A stretch of DNA of 64,000 bases from Symbiopectobacterium purcellii (GTDB lineage: Bacteria; Pseudomonadota; Gammaproteobacteria; Enterobacterales; Enterobacteriaceae), in the NCBI RefSeq assembly GCF_019797845.1, contig NZ_CP081864.1:1054001-1118000 (forward strand), read 5' to 3'. A model generated the notes under the pieces. It worked only from the letters and a program-made list of their open reading frames with translations, was not told the origin of the DNA and made no database searches. The position numbers and the translations under genes were made by a program. Positions 8,856 to 18,948 of the stretch are shown here, one piece after another (position 1 is the first letter of the stretch; every line of letters starts with the position of its first letter).

Positions 8856-11800
8856 TTACAACCCACCTTCCGGCCGATTGGCTGAACTCGGGCTGCGCCC
8901 ATCAATCCGCACAGAACTCATCTGCACCTGGAACGGCGGGAACGGCATCTCCATGTTGTTCTCGCGGTAGGCTTCCAGAATCAGTTGGTGAATCTCATGA
9001 CGCAGCGGCATACGATGCCCCATTTCTGCGGCAAAGATACGCAATTCGAAAATCTGGATACCCTGACGTAAATCCACCAGAAAGGCTTCTGGCGGCGGGT
9101 TTTCCAATACCAACGGACAGCGTTTCACCGCATTGAGCAACAGTTCAGTCACTTTCTGGCTATCGGCATCGACCGGTGCTGGAATGGTCAGCACCACGCG
9201 CGTCACCGAATCGGACAGTGACCAGTTGATAAACTGTTCGGTGATAAAGGCCTTGTTGGGCACGATGATCTCTTTTCTGTCCCAATCGGTAATGGTGGTC
9301 GCTCGGGTATTGATGCGCATAATGCTGCCAGTGAGATCGCGAATGGTCACGGTGTCGCCAATGCGGATCGGTTTTTCAAACAGAATGATCAGGCCGGAGA
9401 TAAAGTTGGCGAAGATCTCCTGCAAACCAAAGCCCAGACCTACGGTCAGGGCGGCAACCAGCCATTGGAGCTGTGACCATTCAATCCCGATAAATGAGAA
9501 CCCCACCAGGCAGCCAATCAGCATTAGCATGTATTTGCTAACGGTAATAATGGCATAGCCAGAACCGGGGGAGAGATCGAGGTGCTGAAGCAATGCCAGC
9601 TCAAGCAGCGCGGGCAGGTTACGCACCACCTGCGTCGTGATACTGAAAATCAGAATCGAGATTAACACCGCCCCGAGGGTAATCGGCTGTAGCTTATCGA
9701 CCCCTTTCACCGTACTGGTGACTTCCCACAGATTGATGTTTTCCAAAAAGCTGAACGCGGAGTGGATTTCTGACCACAGGACAATCACCGACACCAGTGC
9801 GATCAGTGTCAGAATGGATCGCACCAGTTGCAGCGATTTGGCGCTGATGGTATCCAGATCGACCACCGGCTCTTCGATGGTGTCTGAGGTGGTTTCCACT
9901 AAGATCCCCGATTCTTCTTCACCGCGGGCACGCTGCGCCAATATTTCGGCACGCCGCTGTTTGGCTCTGTCAAACGCGATGCGTCGGCGTTGGATCAGCA
10001 TCCAGCGCCGTATTACGTGGTACACCACCAGCAGGAAAAACCAGATAGCGACCGAGGTTTCCAAGCGCACCAGCAAGGCTTTCGACGTGGCCAGATAGCC
10101 AACACCCGATGCCAGCGCCGCAATCAGGGGGGCACTGATCATCAGGTTCCACAGCGCACGGTTGATGGTGTTTTCTCCTGAACCTTCCTTGTTCAGGTAG
10201 AGCGGAATACCGGCCCGTTTCAGGCTGGTGGTCACCAGGCTCAACGCCAGACACAGTAAAATAAAGCACAATCTCCCCAGCGTGCTGGAAAACTCGCGTT
10301 CGTTGAGGTTTTCAAACGTGATGATCGCCATGATCAGCGGAACAATAAAAGCGATCGACAATCGGTAGTAGCGCATGGCGCGCGCGACGCGCTCGGGTGA
10401 CCAGCGTAAGTGAGCAATGAACAGCCCATTCGAATGGGCGAAGGAGGCGCTGACCATCACCAGCCACATCAGCGGGACGGTGGCGGTCACGCTGTCACCA
10501 ATCGCAACGGCGATGGGGTAGGGCCAGGCGTTTTGCAAGCCGTACCCCAATGCCGCCCACAGCACGGGCAGCGGGAGTGCAATCAGTAGCGAGTAGAACA
10601 GCGTACGCAGCGTTAGCGAAAAATGATCGAGGGTGACTTTGCCGATACGGCTGCCGGCGCGTTCTAAAAAGGCGTTGTAGTGACGACGTGAACTGATACC
10701 GAAGCCGACCAAAATCAGCGCGCCCATCAGTGGGAACGCGGTTTCCCGACTGGTCACCACCATGATAACGGCTCTGCTGAGCTGCGTGAAGGTATCGAGC
10801 GAGAGCAGATGGTAAAGTGCCTGCACCACCTGTACCGGGAAGGCAAAGGAAATAGGGTTCACATCGGCAACCCAGAACAGATAGCGGTGCACCGCCTCGC
10901 GGATTTCCAGCAGCGCTTCTTCCAGTTGGCTGGTCGCTACTTTTAGCTTGGTCAGTTCAAGGATCTGCGCATCGGTGCCGGAAATCAGTGATGTGAGTAA
11001 ATCACGCTGGGTACGAATTTGATCGCCAAGTACACATTGCTGACTGTTGCTGTTGGGCGTGCAGTTTTCTTGTCTCGGACGTTCTGCGGTGCGAGCGGCG
11101 CTGAGCAGGTTTTCATAGCGTAACCGTTGTACGCGTAACTGGGCCATGTCGGTGTCCAGCCGTTGCGGTTGCGGCATGTCCGGCAGGCGCGCCACCTGCG
11201 CACGCAGTGCTTCACCCAGTACGGTGGATGCCCCAATCCACTGAGCCTGCTCGCGCAACGTGCTGAGCGCTTGCCGCACTTGCTGCGTTTGGGTGGTTGC
11301 CTGACGCTGCTGTGAGGCGATCAAATCGAGATGTTGTGCCTGCTGATTCAGTTCCTGCGACAATTCGCGGTTGAGCTGTAGCTGTTCGCTGATGACTGCG
11401 GGTAAATCATCACCGCGTTCCACCAACTGCTCAGTGCGTTCGAGCACTTTCTCCGCTTCACGCTGGCGTAAACTGTTGATGCTGGAACGTAATGTTTGTA
11501 GTTGCTGGTCCAGCTTATCGTGGCGCAATTGATAGAGTTCCACGCGCAAGCGCGAGAGCTCCTGGCGATTACTGGCGGAAAGCTGGGCCAGTTCCAGCTC
11601 ATCAACCCGGCTTTGGCGCAGCGCCTGCTGGGCTTGCAATAACACTAACTGCGCCTGGACCAGCGGTGTGACCGGGTTGCCTAACGATTGGATTTGACGA
11701 TCGATTTCATTTAATACCCGGCTGGCTTCGGTTTGCTGTTGCGGCAGTTGGGCCAGAGAATCGATCACTTCACGCAGCCGCTCGCGTTCCTGTTGCAGTT

Positions 11801-12173
11801 GGCGCGATTGATCCAGCAGTTGGCTGCTGGTTTGCACCACTTTTTGCTCCAGATCGACAACCGAAAGCTTGTCGTTAACGGCGGTGGTTTTATTTTCTTC
11901 CGCCGCCAGCAGACGGCGCAGTTCCTGCGTCAGTTTGGGGAAATCGTCAATAACGTGTTGATATTGCTCTGTGCGTGCCAGCGACTCTTTGCGTTCCTGC
12001 AAGATGTTTAACGCCAGGCGAAACTGCTCGACAATATCCGCTTGATCGGGGGTATTTTTATTGGCTTCTGCCTGTTCTAACTGTTGGCGCACCAGCGCCT
12101 CGTTAGGCACAGGCGCCGCCAGCGCGGTGACAGAGAGCAGAACAGCAGCAAAGAAAATCACGAGTTGACGCAC
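8856..12173 (-). CDS. mscM: miniconductance mechanosensitive channel MscM (YjeP)
   Basis: This large MscS-superfamily channel opens under membrane tension to release solutes on osmotic downshock. The 1105-residue product has a signal peptide (MRQLVIFFAAVLLSVTALAA), a long periplasmic coiled-coil rich in Gln/Leu (about residues 25-480), many membrane helices from about residue 490, and a C-terminal MscS pore and beta domain (GLGFGLQEIFANFISGLIILFEKPIRIGDTV). The frame opens with ATG at 12209, but GTG at 12173 follows GAGGGGGAA and begins the signal peptide directly, giving almost the E. coli length (1107). It follows psd, as in E. coli. Confidence 0.95.
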   Translation of the reverse strand: MRQLVIFFAAVLLSVTALAAPVPNEALVRQQLEQAEANKNTPDQADIVEQFRLALNILQERKESLARTEQYQHVIDDFPKLTQELRRLLAAEENKTTAVNDKLSVVDLEQKVVQTSSQLLDQSRQLQQERERLREVIDSLAQLPQQQTEASRVLNEIDRQIQSLGNPVTPLVQAQLVLLQAQQALRQSRVDELELAQLSASNRQELSRLRVELYQLRHDKLDQQLQTLRSSINSLRQREAEKVLERTEQLVERGDDLPAVISEQLQLNRELSQELNQQAQHLDLIASQQRQATTQTQQVRQALSTLREQAQWIGASTVLGEALRAQVARLPDMPQPQRLDTDMAQLRVQRLRYENLLSAARTAERPRQENCTPNSNSQQCVLGDQIRTQRDLLTSLISGTDAQILELTKLKVATSQLEEALLEIREAVHRYLFWVADVNPISFAFPVQVVQALYHLLSLDTFTQLSRAVIMVVTSRETAFPLMGALILVGFGISSRRHYNAFLERAGSRIGKVTLDHFSLTLRTLFYSLLIALPLPVLWAALGYGLQNAWPYPIAVAIGDSVTATVPLMWLVMVSASFAHSNGLFIAHLRWSPERVARAMRYYRLSIAFIVPLIMAIITFENLNEREFSSTLGRLCFILLCLALSLVTTSLKRAGIPLYLNKEGSGENTINRALWNLMISAPLIAALASGVGYLATSKALLVRLETSVAIWFFLLVVYHVIRRWMLIQRRRIAFDRAKQRRAEILAQRARGEEESGILVETTSDTIEEPVVDLDTISAKSLQLVRSILTLIALVSVIVLWSEIHSAFSFLENINLWEVTSTVKGVDKLQPITLGAVLISILIFSITTQVVRNLPALLELALLQHLDLSPGSGYAIITVSKYMLMLIGCLVGFSFIGIEWSQLQWLVAALTVGLGFGLQEIFANFISGLIILFEKPIRIGDTVTIRDLTGSIMRINTRATTITDWDRKEIIVPNKAFITEQFINWSLSDSVTRVVLTIPAPVDADSQKVTELLLNAVKRCPLVLENPPPEAFLVDLRQGIQIFELRIFAAEMGHRMPLRHEIHQLILEAYRENNMEMPFPPFQVQMSSVRIDGRSPSSANRPEGGL

Positions 12174-12218
12174 GATGGTTCCCCCTCTCTCACGCAGGTT
12201 CGCTGGCATACAGGTTAC

Positions 12219-13172
12219 TTAAGGCGTGTGGTGCATTGCGTCATCGCCATGGTCCGCCACATCCGGCACAGATTCTGCGGCAATGGGGGCTTCTTCTGCG
12301 GAGTCCACCCGTTTTGCTTCGGCAAAGGGCTCGCCCACACGGGTCACGCTCATAGGATTAAGGTGCGTGGCAAATTGCAGCGAGTCAGGTGCAAACAGGT
12401 TGATAACCGTAGAGCCCAGTTTGAAACGGCCCATTTCCTCGCCTTTTTGCAAGGCGATAGCACCTTGCTCATCCGCAGCCGGGTAGGTCCAACGTTTGAT
12501 GATACCTTCACGCGGTGGCGTCACGGTGCCAGACCAGACAGTCTCAATGCTGCCGACAATGGTCGCACCCACCAGAATTTGCACCATCGGGCCAAAATCG
12601 GTATCGAACAGGCAGATAACGCGCTCGTTGCGGGCAAAAAGATTGGGCACGTTGTCAGCGGTAAACAGATTGACGGAAAACAGCTCGCCCGGCACATAGA
12701 TCATTTCACGCAGCACGCCGTCACAGGGCATATGCACTCGGTGATAATCGCGCGGCGAGAGATAAGTGGTGGCGAACAGGCCATCGCGAAAGCGATCGGC
12801 CATCACGTAGTTGCCTGCCAGCAGCGCTTCCAGCGAGTAGTCGTGGCCTTTGGCCTGAATCAACTTGCCGTCGACAATGGTGCCCATTTGCGATAACACC
12901 CCATCAGCCGGTTGCACCACGCGGTGTGCATGGGGATCAATCGGACGCACGTCCGGACGTAGCGGGCGTACGAAAAAGTCATTGAAGGTCCGGTAGGCCG
13001 CGGTATCCGGGTGTTGTGCTTCCTGCATGTTCACCTTGTAATAGCGAACGAAAAGATCGATAACCCCTTTGGTCAGCCTGCCAGCCTGCTTGTCTGCACC
13101 CCAGCCTGCTAACCGCGTCAGTGCGATTTTCGGTAGCCAGTATTGTAAGGCGATTTTCAGTTTATCCAGCAC
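12219..13172 (-). CDS. psd: phosphatidylserine decarboxylase proenzyme
   Basis: Psd makes phosphatidylethanolamine from phosphatidylserine at the inner membrane. The proenzyme cuts itself at Gly253-Ser254 in [10 protein letters not shown], and Ser254 becomes the pyruvoyl cofactor. Other conserved parts are [27 protein letters not shown], and [16 protein letters not shown] with the catalytic His. The 317-residue length is normal. The acidic/His tail after the enzyme core is poorly conserved in the family. It lies between rsgA and mscM, an order shared with E. coli. Confidence 0.97.
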   Translation of the reverse strand: MLDKLKIALQYWLPKIALTRLAGWGADKQAGRLTKGVIDLFVRYYKVNMQEAQHPDTAAYRTFNDFFVRPLRPDVRPIDPHAHRVVQPADGVLSQMGTIVDGKLIQAKGHDYSLEALLAGNYVMADRFRDGLFATTYLSPRDYHRVHMPCDGVLREMIYVPGELFSVNLFTADNVPNLFARNERVICLFDTDFGPMVQILVGATIVGSIETVWSGTVTPPREGIIKRWTYPAADEQGAIALQKGEEMGRFKLGSTVINLFAPDSLQFATHLNPMSVTRVGEPFAEAKRVDSAEEAPIAAESVPDVADHGDDAMHHTP

Positions 13173-13241
13173 AGTGAGCCCCTTAGGTTTTTATGCGCCC
13201 ATCTAAAAAGGGGCGCATTGTAGCGATGGATGCGGTAAAAG

Positions 13242-14297
13242 TCAGCGGTCCGTATCAGAATCAGAGAAGGTTTTACGCGTTTTTACCTGCGCCATGCTCT
13301 CCAGAATACGGTGATAGTTATCGAAACGCTCTTCGGCTATGTCGCCACGCTCCACGGCAGCGCGTAGCGCGCAACCGGGATCGTTATCGTGGCGGCAATC
13401 GCGGAATTTACAGTTGCCAAGGTAAGGACGGAAATCGATAAAGCCCTGTGTGACCTGCTCTGGCTCCAGATGCCACAGACCAAATTCGCGCACGCCGGGG
13501 GAGTCAATCACATGGCCGCCGTGCGGGAAGTGATACAACCGGGCTGCGGTGGTGGTGTGTTGACCCAACCCGGACACATCGGACACGTCGTTGACCAGAA
13601 TCTTGGCGGCGTCAGGATAGAGTAATGCGTTCAGCAGGCTGGATTTCCCCACCCCGGATTGACCGGCAAAAATGCTGATCCTGTCTGTTAGGGCGTGCTC
13701 CAACGTTTCCATTCCTTGCTGCGTGTGGCTTGATAACATGATGACGGGATAGTGCAGTGCCCGGTAGATATCCATCAGTTTATCGACAAACGCGCGGCGC
13801 TCATCATCCAGCAGGTCGATTTTGTTCAGCACAATCAGGGGGGCGACCTCCAGGGTTTCGCAGGCCACCAGATAGCGGTCAATGATGTTCAGTGACAGCT
13901 CGGGCAAAATTGCGGAAACGATCACCACCTGATCAATATTGGCGGCGATAGGTTTAACGCCGTCATAAAAATCCGGGCGAGTCAGCACCGACTCGCGCGG
14001 GTGCACTGCCTCAACGATACCGCTGATCCCAGCCTGCGTCTCTTTACCGGCACGCCACACCACGCGATCGCCGGTGACCAGTGATTTGATGGTACGACGA
14101 ATATTACACCGGTGGATAATACCATCCTGGGCTTCCACATCCGCATGCATACCAAAACGGCTGATAATGATACCTTCTTGCGGCTCTTCCAACTGGTTGT
14201 CATCCCACTCGATTTTGCTTTCTCTGTGCTTGAGACGACGTTGGTGGTTCGCTGTAACTCGACGTTGCTGTCCTTTGGACAGTTTATTTTTGCTCAC
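13242..14297 (-). CDS. rsgA: ribosome small-subunit GTPase RsgA
   Basis: RsgA is a circularly permuted GTPase that helps 30S subunits mature and releases RbfA. The 351-residue protein has an N-terminal OB fold (about 35-105), then G4 NKID, G1 [10 protein letters not shown] and G3 DSPGVREFG in the permuted order, and a C-terminal zinc knuckle [14 protein letters not shown]. The basic N-terminus ([21 protein letters not shown]) is typical. It is divergent from orn, with 130 bases between the two starts. Confidence 0.97.
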   Translation of the reverse strand: MSKNKLSKGQQRRVTANHQRRLKHRESKIEWDDNQLEEPQEGIIISRFGMHADVEAQDGIIHRCNIRRTIKSLVTGDRVVWRAGKETQAGISGIVEAVHPRESVLTRPDFYDGVKPIAANIDQVVIVSAILPELSLNIIDRYLVACETLEVAPLIVLNKIDLLDDERRAFVDKLMDIYRALHYPVIMLSSHTQQGMETLEHALTDRISIFAGQSGVGKSSLLNALLYPDAAKILVNDVSDVSGLGQHTTTAARLYHFPHGGHVIDSPGVREFGLWHLEPEQVTQGFIDFRPYLGNCKFRDCRHDNDPGCALRAAVERGDIAEERFDNYHRILESMAQVKTRKTFSDSDTDR

Positions 14298-14427
14298 TGA
14301 GCCTCGCTTGAACTGTGGTTATCGCCCACAATGGCTGAAGAGACTATAATACACGCTATTTGATTTTAATTAACTGATGCCTGTTATTCCCGCTTCGCTG
14401 GGGATGGTTGGAAAAGGAAGTAAATGT

Positions 14428-14988
14428 ATGTCCGTTGAAAATAGTCAGGTAAGTGACAAAAATCTTATTTGGATCGACCTGGAAATGACGGGGCTGGACC
14501 CAGAGCAGGATCGCATTATTGAAATCGCGACGCTGGTCACCGATGCCCAGCTTAATGTGTTGGCCGAGGGGCCGACAATCGCGGTACACCAATCCGATGC
14601 CCAGTTAGCGTTGATGGATGACTGGAACGTGCGTACCCACGGTGCCAGTGGCCTGACCGAGCGGGTTAAAGCCAGTGCTTATGATGAGCGTGCGGCTGAA
14701 GCAGAGACCATTGCTTTTTTGCAGCAGTGGGTACCTGCCGGGAAATCTCCGATTTGCGGTAACAGCATAGGTCAGGATCGCCGTTTCCTGTTCCGTTATA
14801 TGCCTGCGCTTGAAGCCTATTTTCACTACCGCTATCTGGACGTCAGTACGCTGAAAGAGCTGGCGCGCCGTTGGAAACCCGAGATTATGGCTGGGCTGAA
14901 AAAACAGGGTACACATCAGGCGATGGACGACATTCGTGATTCTGTGGCAGAACTGGCCTACTACCGCGAGCATTTTATCCGTCTGTAG
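14428..14988 (+). CDS. orn: oligoribonuclease Orn
   Basis: Orn degrades the two-residue RNAs (including pGpG from cyclic-di-GMP turnover) left by larger ribonucleases. The 186-residue protein has the DEDDh exonuclease motifs: Exo [12 protein letters not shown], Exo [13 protein letters not shown] and Exo [14 protein letters not shown]. The frame opens at 14377, but ATG 14428 has GGAAG at a suitable distance and matches the family start. It is divergent from rsgA, and the tRNA-Gly genes follow it. Confidence 0.97.
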   Translation: MSVENSQVSDKNLIWIDLEMTGLDPEQDRIIEIATLVTDAQLNVLAEGPTIAVHQSDAQLALMDDWNVRTHGASGLTERVKASAYDERAAEAETIAFLQQWVPAGKSPICGNSIGQDRRFLFRYMPALEAYFHYRYLDVSTLKELARRWKPEIMAGLKKQGTHQAMDDIRDSVAELAYYREHFIRL

Positions 14989-15070
14989 TCGTTATGGGCG
15001 TTTTTTTGCCCGACCGATGGCGAAATTGCTGTTTTTATCGGCAGTCAGTCATTTTTTCGCGGTAAGGGGC

Positions 15071-15098
15071 TTGCGGCGGCAACGATTTCTCGTATAAT
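15071..15098 (+). promoter_or_regulatory. Promoter of the first two tRNA-Gly genes
   Basis: TTGCGG at 15071-15076 and TATAAT at 15093-15098 are 16 bases apart. A GC-rich stretch (TCGCACCCCG) follows, the discriminator type of stringently controlled stable-RNA promoters. The first tRNA begins 53 bases after the -10 box. Confidence 0.75.
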
Positions 15099-15151
15099 TC
15101 GCACCCCGTACCGCAGCAGAATTTGTGGTACGAGTGAAGATGGTTATTCCT

Positions 15152-15227
<76 letters not shown>

Positions 15228-15306
15228 AACTTTCCAACGTAAAAGTTTAGGTAACCAGCTTCACGATCGGTTTTCACAGCAGCGCTGGCTGATGTGGCCT
15301 TCCTAA

Positions 15307-15382
<76 letters not shown>

Positions 15383-15468
15383 AGTTTTTCTTCTGTTTCT
15401 CTCATTATTTTTATCTTCGGTTTTTCTTCATTATTTTCTTATATTTCATCATGCCGATGAGGCACGCT

Positions 15469-16011
15469 ATGGATCGTTTCGTTATCCTTTCCGGGTGTTC
15501 AGGCGGTGGCAAAACCACGCTGCTGGCAGAGTTACACCAGCGTGGCTATACCGTTGTGGAGGAACCTGGTCAACGCCTTGTGCGTGAAGCAATGTCTTCG
15601 GGCGGTGATGCTGTGCCGTGGAAGAACATGGAAGCGTTTTTACGTCGGGCGATAACGCTTTCAGTGAATGACCATGCTCAGGCGAGAGGTCATGGTCAGT
15701 CATGGGTATTTTTTGATCGCGGAGTCATCGATGCGGCGACAGCACTTGAAGCAGTAACGGGTGAGCCGGTGCTTACTGCGCTCGCGTCACGCTATCGTTA
15801 TCACTCACGCGTGTTCCTTGTTCCCCCTTGGCCTGAGATCTATCAGCAGAACAGCGAGCGGCGCCACAGTATGGATGCCGCTGTCGCTGAATTTGAGCGA
15901 TTACAAGAGGTCTACCCGACATTGGGGTATAGGGTGTCACTGCTGCCCAAAGCCTGCGTGAGTACGCGCGCTGATGCGCTCTTAAACACGTTGAGGATAA
16001 CCGGCCTTTAG
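15469..16011 (+). CDS. AAA_28/NadR-like P-loop ATPase
   Basis: The 180-residue protein begins with a P-loop, FVILSGCSGGGKTTLLAEL (Walker A GCSGGGKT), then has VVEEPGQRLVREAM, WVFFDRGVIDAATAL and a C-terminal ERLQEVYPTLGYRVSLLPK. This pattern is that of the AAA_28 family, relatives of the NadR ribosylnicotinamide-kinase domain. No biochemical role is established. ATG 15469 is preferred because GAGGC lies six bases before it and the P-loop follows at once; ATG 15451 is an alternative. It is the first gene after the tRNA pair. Confidence 0.82.
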   Translation: MDRFVILSGCSGGGKTTLLAELHQRGYTVVEEPGQRLVREAMSSGGDAVPWKNMEAFLRRAITLSVNDHAQARGHGQSWVFFDRGVIDAATALEAVTGEPVLTALASRYRYHSRVFLVPPWPEIYQQNSERRHSMDAAVAEFERLQEVYPTLGYRVSLLPKACVSTRADALLNTLRITGL

Positions 16012-16068
16012 TATCGGATTGTCGTGTCAGGGGGGCATCAGGTGCCGCCGCTATGACGGATCCTCCCC

Positions 16069-16974
16069 TCACTGCTTTTCCGACATGTCATCCACTAAAA
16101 AGTCCAACAGGGTCCGTGTGTTCGTCGGTAAGTATTTGCGTGAACTGTATAACGCATAAACACCCAATGTGGGCAACGTGTAGTCGGCAAATAAACGCAC
16201 CAATGCACCGGAACGAAGATAGGCTTGCGTTGTAAACGCCGGTAAATGGACGATGCCATCGCCCGCCAATGCGGCATGCAGCAGCACCATACTGTCATTG
16301 GCGGCAAAATTCCCGCTCACCTCAACCGCATCAAACGTCGTTTTTGTGCCATTGGTCGAAGTGGGGCGAAAATGCCAGTTTTTGCCAAAGCGGGTATGGT
16401 TTAAGCAATTATGTTCACTCAGCGCTTCCGGCCGCTGGGGAACCCCCCTGCGTGCCAGGTAATCGGGAGCGGCACATACCACCGACGTACAGCGAGAAAG
16501 TTGCCGTGAGATAACTCCCGGCTCCAATTTATCGCCTACCTGGATGGCAAGATCGAGCCGTTGTTCCACCAGATTGACTGACTGGTCTTTCAGTACCATT
16601 TCAACGCAAACGCCAGGATGCAATGCTGCATAGCGTCTCATTGCCTCAGCCAGATAGGATTGACCAAATGAGAGGCTACTTGCTATGCGGATCAGGCCGT
16701 GCGGTTCAGTACGTTTACTGCCGATCACGGCCCCAATATCCTCATTCAACGCCAGAATCTGGCGGCAATAGGACAGAATTTCGCTGCCTGTGCCCGTCAG
16801 CCCCAAACTGCGACTGGTTCGTTGCAGGAGTCGAGTACCAAACGCTTTTTCCAGTGAGGCAATATAGCGTGTCGCCATGGCCCGAGAGATATCCAGTTTG
16901 TTCGCTGCGGCCGTAAGGCTTCCCAGATCAACCACATCAACAAAGACGCGCATGGCAATAAAGCGATCCATCAT
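16069..16974 (-). CDS. LysR-family transcriptional regulator
   Basis: The roughly 301-residue protein has an N-terminal winged helix (MRVFVDVVDLGSLTAAANKLDISRAMATRYIASLEKAFGTRLLQRTSRSLGLT) and a periplasmic-binding-like effector domain from about residue 90 (GLIRIASSLSFGQSYLAEAMRRYAALHPGVCVEM). AGGAGCGCC precedes two adjacent ATGs (16974 and 16971). It is divergent from a metallo-beta-lactamase-fold gene with 110 bases between starts, so it probably regulates that gene (inference from the usual LysR arrangement). Confidence 0.92.
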   Translation of the reverse strand: MMDRFIAMRVFVDVVDLGSLTAAANKLDISRAMATRYIASLEKAFGTRLLQRTSRSLGLTGTGSEILSYCRQILALNEDIGAVIGSKRTEPHGLIRIASSLSFGQSYLAEAMRRYAALHPGVCVEMVLKDQSVNLVEQRLDLAIQVGDKLEPGVISRQLSRCTSVVCAAPDYLARRGVPQRPEALSEHNCLNHTRFGKNWHFRPTSTNGTKTTFDAVEVSGNFAANDSMVLLHAALAGDGIVHLPAFTTQAYLRSGALVRLFADYTLPTLGVYALYSSRKYLPTNTRTLLDFLVDDMSEKQ

Positions 16975-17084
16975 GGCGCTCCTAATGTACGGAATGTGCA
17001 ACAATGGTTTGCAGTCTACCGTATTTATTCGTTCTGTTTGAGCAATTACAGTTTGCCCAACAACGTTAAATAAAGAGACGAAAA

Positions 17085-18080
17085 ATGCACATTAAACGCC
17101 TGACGGCTTCCGCCCTCTGTATGTTGCTTGCCGGCACTGCCGGTGCTGCTCCATTGAATAGTGCGCCTTCTGTTCCATTAACCGGATGCGGTCCTTCATC
17201 AACCATTAACGCGTATTTCGACCAGTTCGGGAATAGTGGCAAGATGCCTACCGAACTCGGGCGTTGGCTGAATGATGCCAAGGCTCAAACGGTTGAGCCC
17301 TATCAGGCGTTTGATAACGTCTACTATGTGGGGCTTTGCTGGGTCTCGGCATGGCTTATCAAAACCAGCGATGGGGCAGTGCTTATTGATTCGTTATATG
17401 GCGAATTTACCGATCGACTCATTGAGAATATCAAGCACGTTGGCGTAGACCCGGCAGATATCAAAATGGTGTTGTTGACGCATGGACATTTCGATCATGT
17501 GGGGGGCTTCGCCAAACTGAAAAAGGTGTTAACCAATGCCCGTTTTGTGATGGCGGAGCAAGGGTGGAAAGAAGAGCAGGAGGATGCAAAAAAAACGCAG
17601 GGAAAACCCAATGCATGGGTAATGCCCGCTCCTGCGCCGAATGACTTGATTGTCAACGATGGCGAAGCGATTTCCATGGGCGACACGACTTTTTACGCCT
17701 ACATCACTCCGGGCCATACATGGGGAACCACGTCTTATGTGATGGACGTGAAAGAAGATAAAAACACTTATCGCGCGATTACCATTGGCGGTTTGGGATT
17801 AAATGCCATCGATGGTCCGGAACAGGTTGAGGCTTACCTTCGTAGCGTCGATCGCATCAAGAGACTGGTGAATGATGCTCAACACCCCATCAGTGTGCAC
17901 CTGACCGCGCATCCCTTCAGTAATGGGCTGATTGAAGCGAGCGAGCGGCTCAAAACGCGTCAGCCTGGTCAGGTAAACCCGCTTGTGGATGCTGAAAGCC
18001 TTCTCGAACAGTTGGATGCACTGCGTGCTGGGGCGGTGAAGCGATTGGAGCGGGAACGCGTTCAGATGGGCTCTCATTAA
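17085..18080 (+). CDS. secreted subclass-B3-like metallo-beta-lactamase-fold hydrolase
   Basis: The 331-residue protein has a signal peptide (residues 1-21, cut near GAA-AP) and the zinc motif HGHFDH at 133-138, a third ligand His211 in PGHTWG, and His276 in TAHPFS. The mature part resembles B3-type enzymes and their non-lactamase relatives. Activity on beta-lactams cannot be judged from sequence. Gly replaces the more usual Ala in the THAHFDH form. It is divergent from a LysR gene and followed by a hairpin terminator at 18167. Confidence 0.85.
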   Translation: MHIKRLTASALCMLLAGTAGAAPLNSAPSVPLTGCGPSSTINAYFDQFGNSGKMPTELGRWLNDAKAQTVEPYQAFDNVYYVGLCWVSAWLIKTSDGAVLIDSLYGEFTDRLIENIKHVGVDPADIKMVLLTHGHFDHVGGFAKLKKVLTNARFVMAEQGWKEEQEDAKKTQGKPNAWVMPAPAPNDLIVNDGEAISMGDTTFYAYITPGHTWGTTSYVMDVKEDKNTYRAITIGGLGLNAIDGPEQVEAYLRSVDRIKRLVNDAQHPISVHLTAHPFSNGLIEASERLKTRQPGQVNPLVDAESLLEQLDALRAGAVKRLERERVQMGSH

Positions 18081-18166
18081 CCGATGACGCTCATCTTTGG
18101 CGCGATCCTTTTCTCATTACGCCCTGTTAGTCGTGGAGGAATTAAGCAGATCCATTAAATAATAAT

Positions 18167-18195
18167 CCGAAACCAATCATCTTGATTGGTTTCGG
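18167..18195 (+). terminator. Terminator after the MBL-fold gene
   Basis: A perfect 13-bp stem (CCGAAACCAATCA at 18167-18179 with its complement at 18183-18195) closes a three-base loop. A short T-rich tract (CAGTCTTTTGATT) follows. It stands 87 bases after the MBL stop codon. Confidence 0.8.
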
Positions 18196-18312
18196 CAGTC
18201 TTTTGATTGGATAGGGCACCTCGGGGGCAACCAAATCCACTATTATGAACTTACTGCGCGCCGGTAGAGTGGCCGGGCCAACATTTCATTACTCCACAGG
18301 ACGAGGTTTTCC

Positions 18313-18948
18313 ATGCAACTCATCAGTCAAAGCTTTCAGGATGGTCAGGCGATACCGGGTGAATTCGCGTTTGCTGTGCCAGACCGTGCTGCACACGTTG
18401 CGCTGTCATCGAATCGTAACCCGCATCTCGCCTGGCGCGATGTTCCTCCGGGCACGCAATCTTTCGTGATTGTGTGTCACGATCCTGATGTGCCGAGCAA
18501 AGGCGATGATGTGAATCAGGAAGGTCGGGAAGTGCCAGCGTCCTTGCCGCGCGTCGATTTTTTCCACTGGTTACTGCTTGATGTTCCGCCCACCGTGACG
18601 GAGATTGCGGCGGGGGCTCATTCAAACGGCGTCACGCCGCGTGGAAAATCGGGCCCTGCCGCTCCCGGTGACAGCCGCCACGGTATTAATGATTACACGG
18701 CCTGGTTTGTCGGAGATGAGCAGATGAACGGCGACTATTACGGTTATGACGGCCCGTGCCCGCCGTGGAATGATGCGCTAGTGCATCACTATATTTTCAC
18801 TGTTTATGCGCTGGCGGTTCCTGCGTTGGCTGTGAACGGACCGCTGGATGGGGCGAACGTGCGCGCGGCGCTGGCAACGGCACCGGTATTGGCGAAAGCC
18901 AGCCTGACCGGGCTTTACAGTTTGAATCCCGCGGTGCCTGTGGCGTGA
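18313..18948 (+). CDS. YbhB/YbcL-family (PEBP) protein
   Basis: The 211-residue protein belongs to the phosphatidylethanolamine-binding/Raf-kinase-inhibitor-like family. The ligand-site segments are NPHLAWRDVPPGTQSFVIVCHDPDVP, FFHWLLLDVPP and YGYDGPCPPWNDALVHHYIFTVYAL. An insertion around residues 70-80 (KGDDVNQEGREVPASLPR) occurs in many bacterial members. The cellular role of these proteins is not known. Its stop overlaps the GTG start of the downstream AraC gene, so the two form a coupled pair. Confidence 0.9.
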   Translation: MQLISQSFQDGQAIPGEFAFAVPDRAAHVALSSNRNPHLAWRDVPPGTQSFVIVCHDPDVPSKGDDVNQEGREVPASLPRVDFFHWLLLDVPPTVTEIAAGAHSNGVTPRGKSGPAAPGDSRHGINDYTAWFVGDEQMNGDYYGYDGPCPPWNDALVHHYIFTVYALAVPALAVNGPLDGANVRAALATAPVLAKASLTGLYSLNPAVPVA

